Of a stretch of 6,234 nucleotides of DNA, positions 5,134 to 6,234 are shown one piece after another. Under the pieces are notes generated by a model. The model did not search any database and was not told the DNA's origin. It saw only the letters and a program-made list of their open reading frames with translations. Source of the stretch: a bacterium (GTDB lineage Bacteria; SZUA-79; Acidulodesulfobacterales; Acidulodesulfobacteraceae); assembly GCA_021806125.1 (NCBI GenBank), contig JAJZYC010000088.1, positions 1 to 6,234 of the forward strand. Direction: 5' to 3'. Numbering within the stretch: position 1 is the first letter of the stretch; every line of letters starts with the position of its first letter. Made by a program: the position numbers and the translations under genes.

Positions 5134-5766
5134 ATGGAAAATATTCAAATGCTTGATTATTTCAAGTCTTTAAACGGCGATATTCTGAACGATGTTAAAG
5201 CCATGTTTAAGGAGGAGGTTCATAAAGCGGGAGAAAATATTTTCTTAGAAGGCGATAAATCAAAAGGCATATATTTTGTGGCAGAAGGAACGGTTAAGGT
5301 TTATAAGTCTTCAAAGGACGGCAGGGAACAAATTCTTAAACTTATTTACCCGGGGGATTCGTTTAACGACGTAACCGTTTTTGCGAAAGACGTTAATCCC
5401 GCCTCGGCGGATGCCGTTACCGACGTAAAATTATATTTATTATCCCGCGAAAGCATGGTCGGCTTGATTTACAAACATCCCGAAGTATCTTTAAATATAA
5501 TAAGAAGCATGGCCGAAAAATTAAGGTATCTCACCAATGCCATAGAGGACCTTTCGCTGAAACATACGCAGGAAAGAATCGCGAAAATACTGCTTTTATT
5601 CGAGGGCAGGAAACTGAGCCAGAAAATAATTGCCGATATTGCCGGAACGGCAAGAGAAGTAGTTTCCCGCGCGCTGAAGGATTTTGCGTCGCAAAATATT
5701 ATAAAATTGGACAAAAGGGATATAATTATACTCGACAAAAAAAAGCTGGAGGATTTAGGCGAGTAG
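5134..5766 (+). CDS. CRP/FNR-family transcriptional regulator
   Basis: The 210-residue protein has a cyclic-nucleotide-binding-type beta-roll (about 15-115, with EGTVKVYKSS and GREQILKLIYPGDSF), a long dimerisation helix (about 115-145) and a C-terminal winged helix-turn-helix (about 145-205). The recognition helix GTAREVVSRALKDF (171-184) keeps the Arg-Glu-x-x-x-Arg spacing that in CRP contacts GTGA half-sites. There is no cysteine anywhere, ruling out an FNR-type iron-sulfur cluster. The phosphate-binding cassette, PGDSFNDVTVFAKDVNPASA, lacks the Arg-Ser/Thr pair that binds cAMP. The effector is therefore unknown; heme or no ligand are options. The ribosome site AAAGGA is 11 bases before the ATG. 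It diverges from fmdB, and rsmD starts 14 bases after its stop. The specific branch (HcpR, Dnr, others) cannot be told from the sequence alone. Confidence 0.88.
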   Translation: MENIQMLDYFKSLNGDILNDVKAMFKEEVHKAGENIFLEGDKSKGIYFVAEGTVKVYKSSKDGREQILKLIYPGDSFNDVTVFAKDVNPASADAVTDVKLYLLSRESMVGLIYKHPEVSLNIIRSMAEKLRYLTNAIEDLSLKHTQERIAKILLLFEGRKLSQKIIADIAGTAREVVSRALKDFASQNIIKLDKRDIIILDKKKLEDLGE

Positions 5767-5780
5767 CGTAAATTTTATCG

Positions 5781-6234
5781 ATGCGGATTATAGCCGGTTC
5801 ATTAAAAGGAAGGAAGATTCCAAACGTATTTGATATTAAAAATGTTTCTCCCTCGTCCGATTTCTTGAAAGGAGTTCTTTTCAACGTAATCGGAAGCGAT
5901 ATAGAAGGAAAGATTTTCTGCGATTTATATGCGGGAACGGGCAACGTCGGTTTCGAGGCTCTTTCTAGGGGAGCGGCTTTCTGTATTTTCGTCGAAACTT
6001 CACCCGAATTAATATCCATAATTATTAAACTGTCGAAACAATTCGGCATCGAAGAAAAAGTAAAAATTATAAAAAAAGACGCTTTAAAAGCCGTAGAAAA
6101 GGGAATTTTAAGCGAATATAAGCCCGATTATATTTTTATCGACCCTCCTTACGGCACAGGGCTTTGCGAAAAAACTATAAAAGAGATTATAAAACATCCC
6201 GCAGGCGGAATCGTCGGCAACGACAGCGGCGGCA
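5781..6234 (+). CDS. rsmD: 16S rRNA (guanine(966)-N2)-methyltransferase RsmD, 3' end missing
   Basis: The first 151 codons of an open frame that runs off the right edge are present; the complete family protein is about 180-200 residues. RsmD methylates N2 of G966 in 16S rRNA of the assembled 30S subunit using S-adenosylmethionine. Visible blocks are the N-terminal MRIIAGSLKGRKI, LFN (33-35), the SAM-binding loop DLYAGTGNVGFEALSRGA (48-65) and the catalytic DPPYGTG (121-127). Where most RsmD proteins have RPTxDRVxEALFN, this one reads SPSSDFLKGVLFN (23-35), an odd divergence. An in-frame stop at 5769-5771 leaves the ATG at 5781 as the only good start. No convincing Shine-Dalgarno precedes it, so it is probably translated from the transcript of the CRP/FNR-family gene by coupling across the 14-base gap. 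Confidence 0.9.
   Translation, partial: MRIIAGSLKGRKIPNVFDIKNVSPSSDFLKGVLFNVIGSDIEGKIFCDLYAGTGNVGFEALSRGAAFCIFVETSPELISIIIKLSKQFGIEEKVKIIKKDALKAVEKGILSEYKPDYIFIDPPYGTGLCEKTIKEIIKHPAGGIVGNDSGG

Noticed and set aside
5739..5745. In-frame A AAA AAG heptamer near the 3' end of the CRP/FNR-family gene, with AGGGA upstream, like the dnaX frameshift site
   Set aside because: The -1 frame stops at 5771, almost where the normal frame ends. The AGGGA is too far away and no downstream stem-loop is visible; runs of A are common in this genome.
1..6234. CRISPR arrays, tRNA or rRNA genes, insertion sequences or phage genes
   Set aside because: No regularly spaced repeats, no tRNA-like folds and no transposase- or integrase-like proteins were seen on either strand.

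Overview
The window reads as the 3' end of a nitrogen-fixation (nif) cluster, followed by housekeeping genes, in an AT-rich bacterial genome. Genes are tightly packed, TTA/AAA-type codons are abundant, and no stretch over about 300 bases lacks a gene. Having NifEN/NifX together with the paired PII-like proteins NifI1/NifI2 and a response regulator with an RNA-binding ANTAR domain suggests an anaerobic or microaerophilic diazotroph. A deltaproteobacterial-type lineage is my best guess, because Geobacter uses an ANTAR antiterminator to control nif genes. The taxonomic guess is inference only.

Left part (1-3466, all + strand). The 3' end of nifE, complete nifN and complete nifX encode the FeMo-cofactor maturation scaffold and a cofactor-carrier protein. 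Twenty bases after nifX lies a textbook sigma-54 promoter (TGGCAC-N5-TTGCA). It is placed so that the predicted transcript starts about 2 nt before the ATG of the next gene, a receiver-ANTAR response regulator. That gene is followed by nifI1 and nifI2, and an intrinsic terminator overlaps the nifI2 stop codon. Together these look like a self-contained, sigma-54-driven regulatory transcription unit. It would couple one post-translational control of nitrogenase (NifI1/NifI2, sensing 2-oxoglutarate/ATP) with one RNA-level control (ANTAR antitermination).

Middle part (3489-4982, - strand). An apparent three-gene operon runs toward the nif cluster: a small FmdB-family zinc-ribbon protein, an Ogt-type O6-alkylguanine-DNA alkyltransferase and a HAD-superfamily hydrolase. 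It converges with nifI2 across a short gap that holds the terminator and a larger inverted repeat.

Right part (5134-6234, + strand). Diverging from fmdB across a 151-base AT-rich promoter region is a CRP/FNR-family transcription factor. It has no cysteines and lacks the usual cAMP-binding Arg-Ser pair. Fourteen bases later begins rsmD (16S rRNA m2G966 methyltransferase), which is cut by the window edge.

The observations most worth a second look are the near-leaderless sigma-54 transcript of the ANTAR regulator, the ANTAR-NifI1-NifI2 gene trio as a two-level nitrogen switch, and the triplicated 9-mer in the fmdB/crp divergent promoter region.
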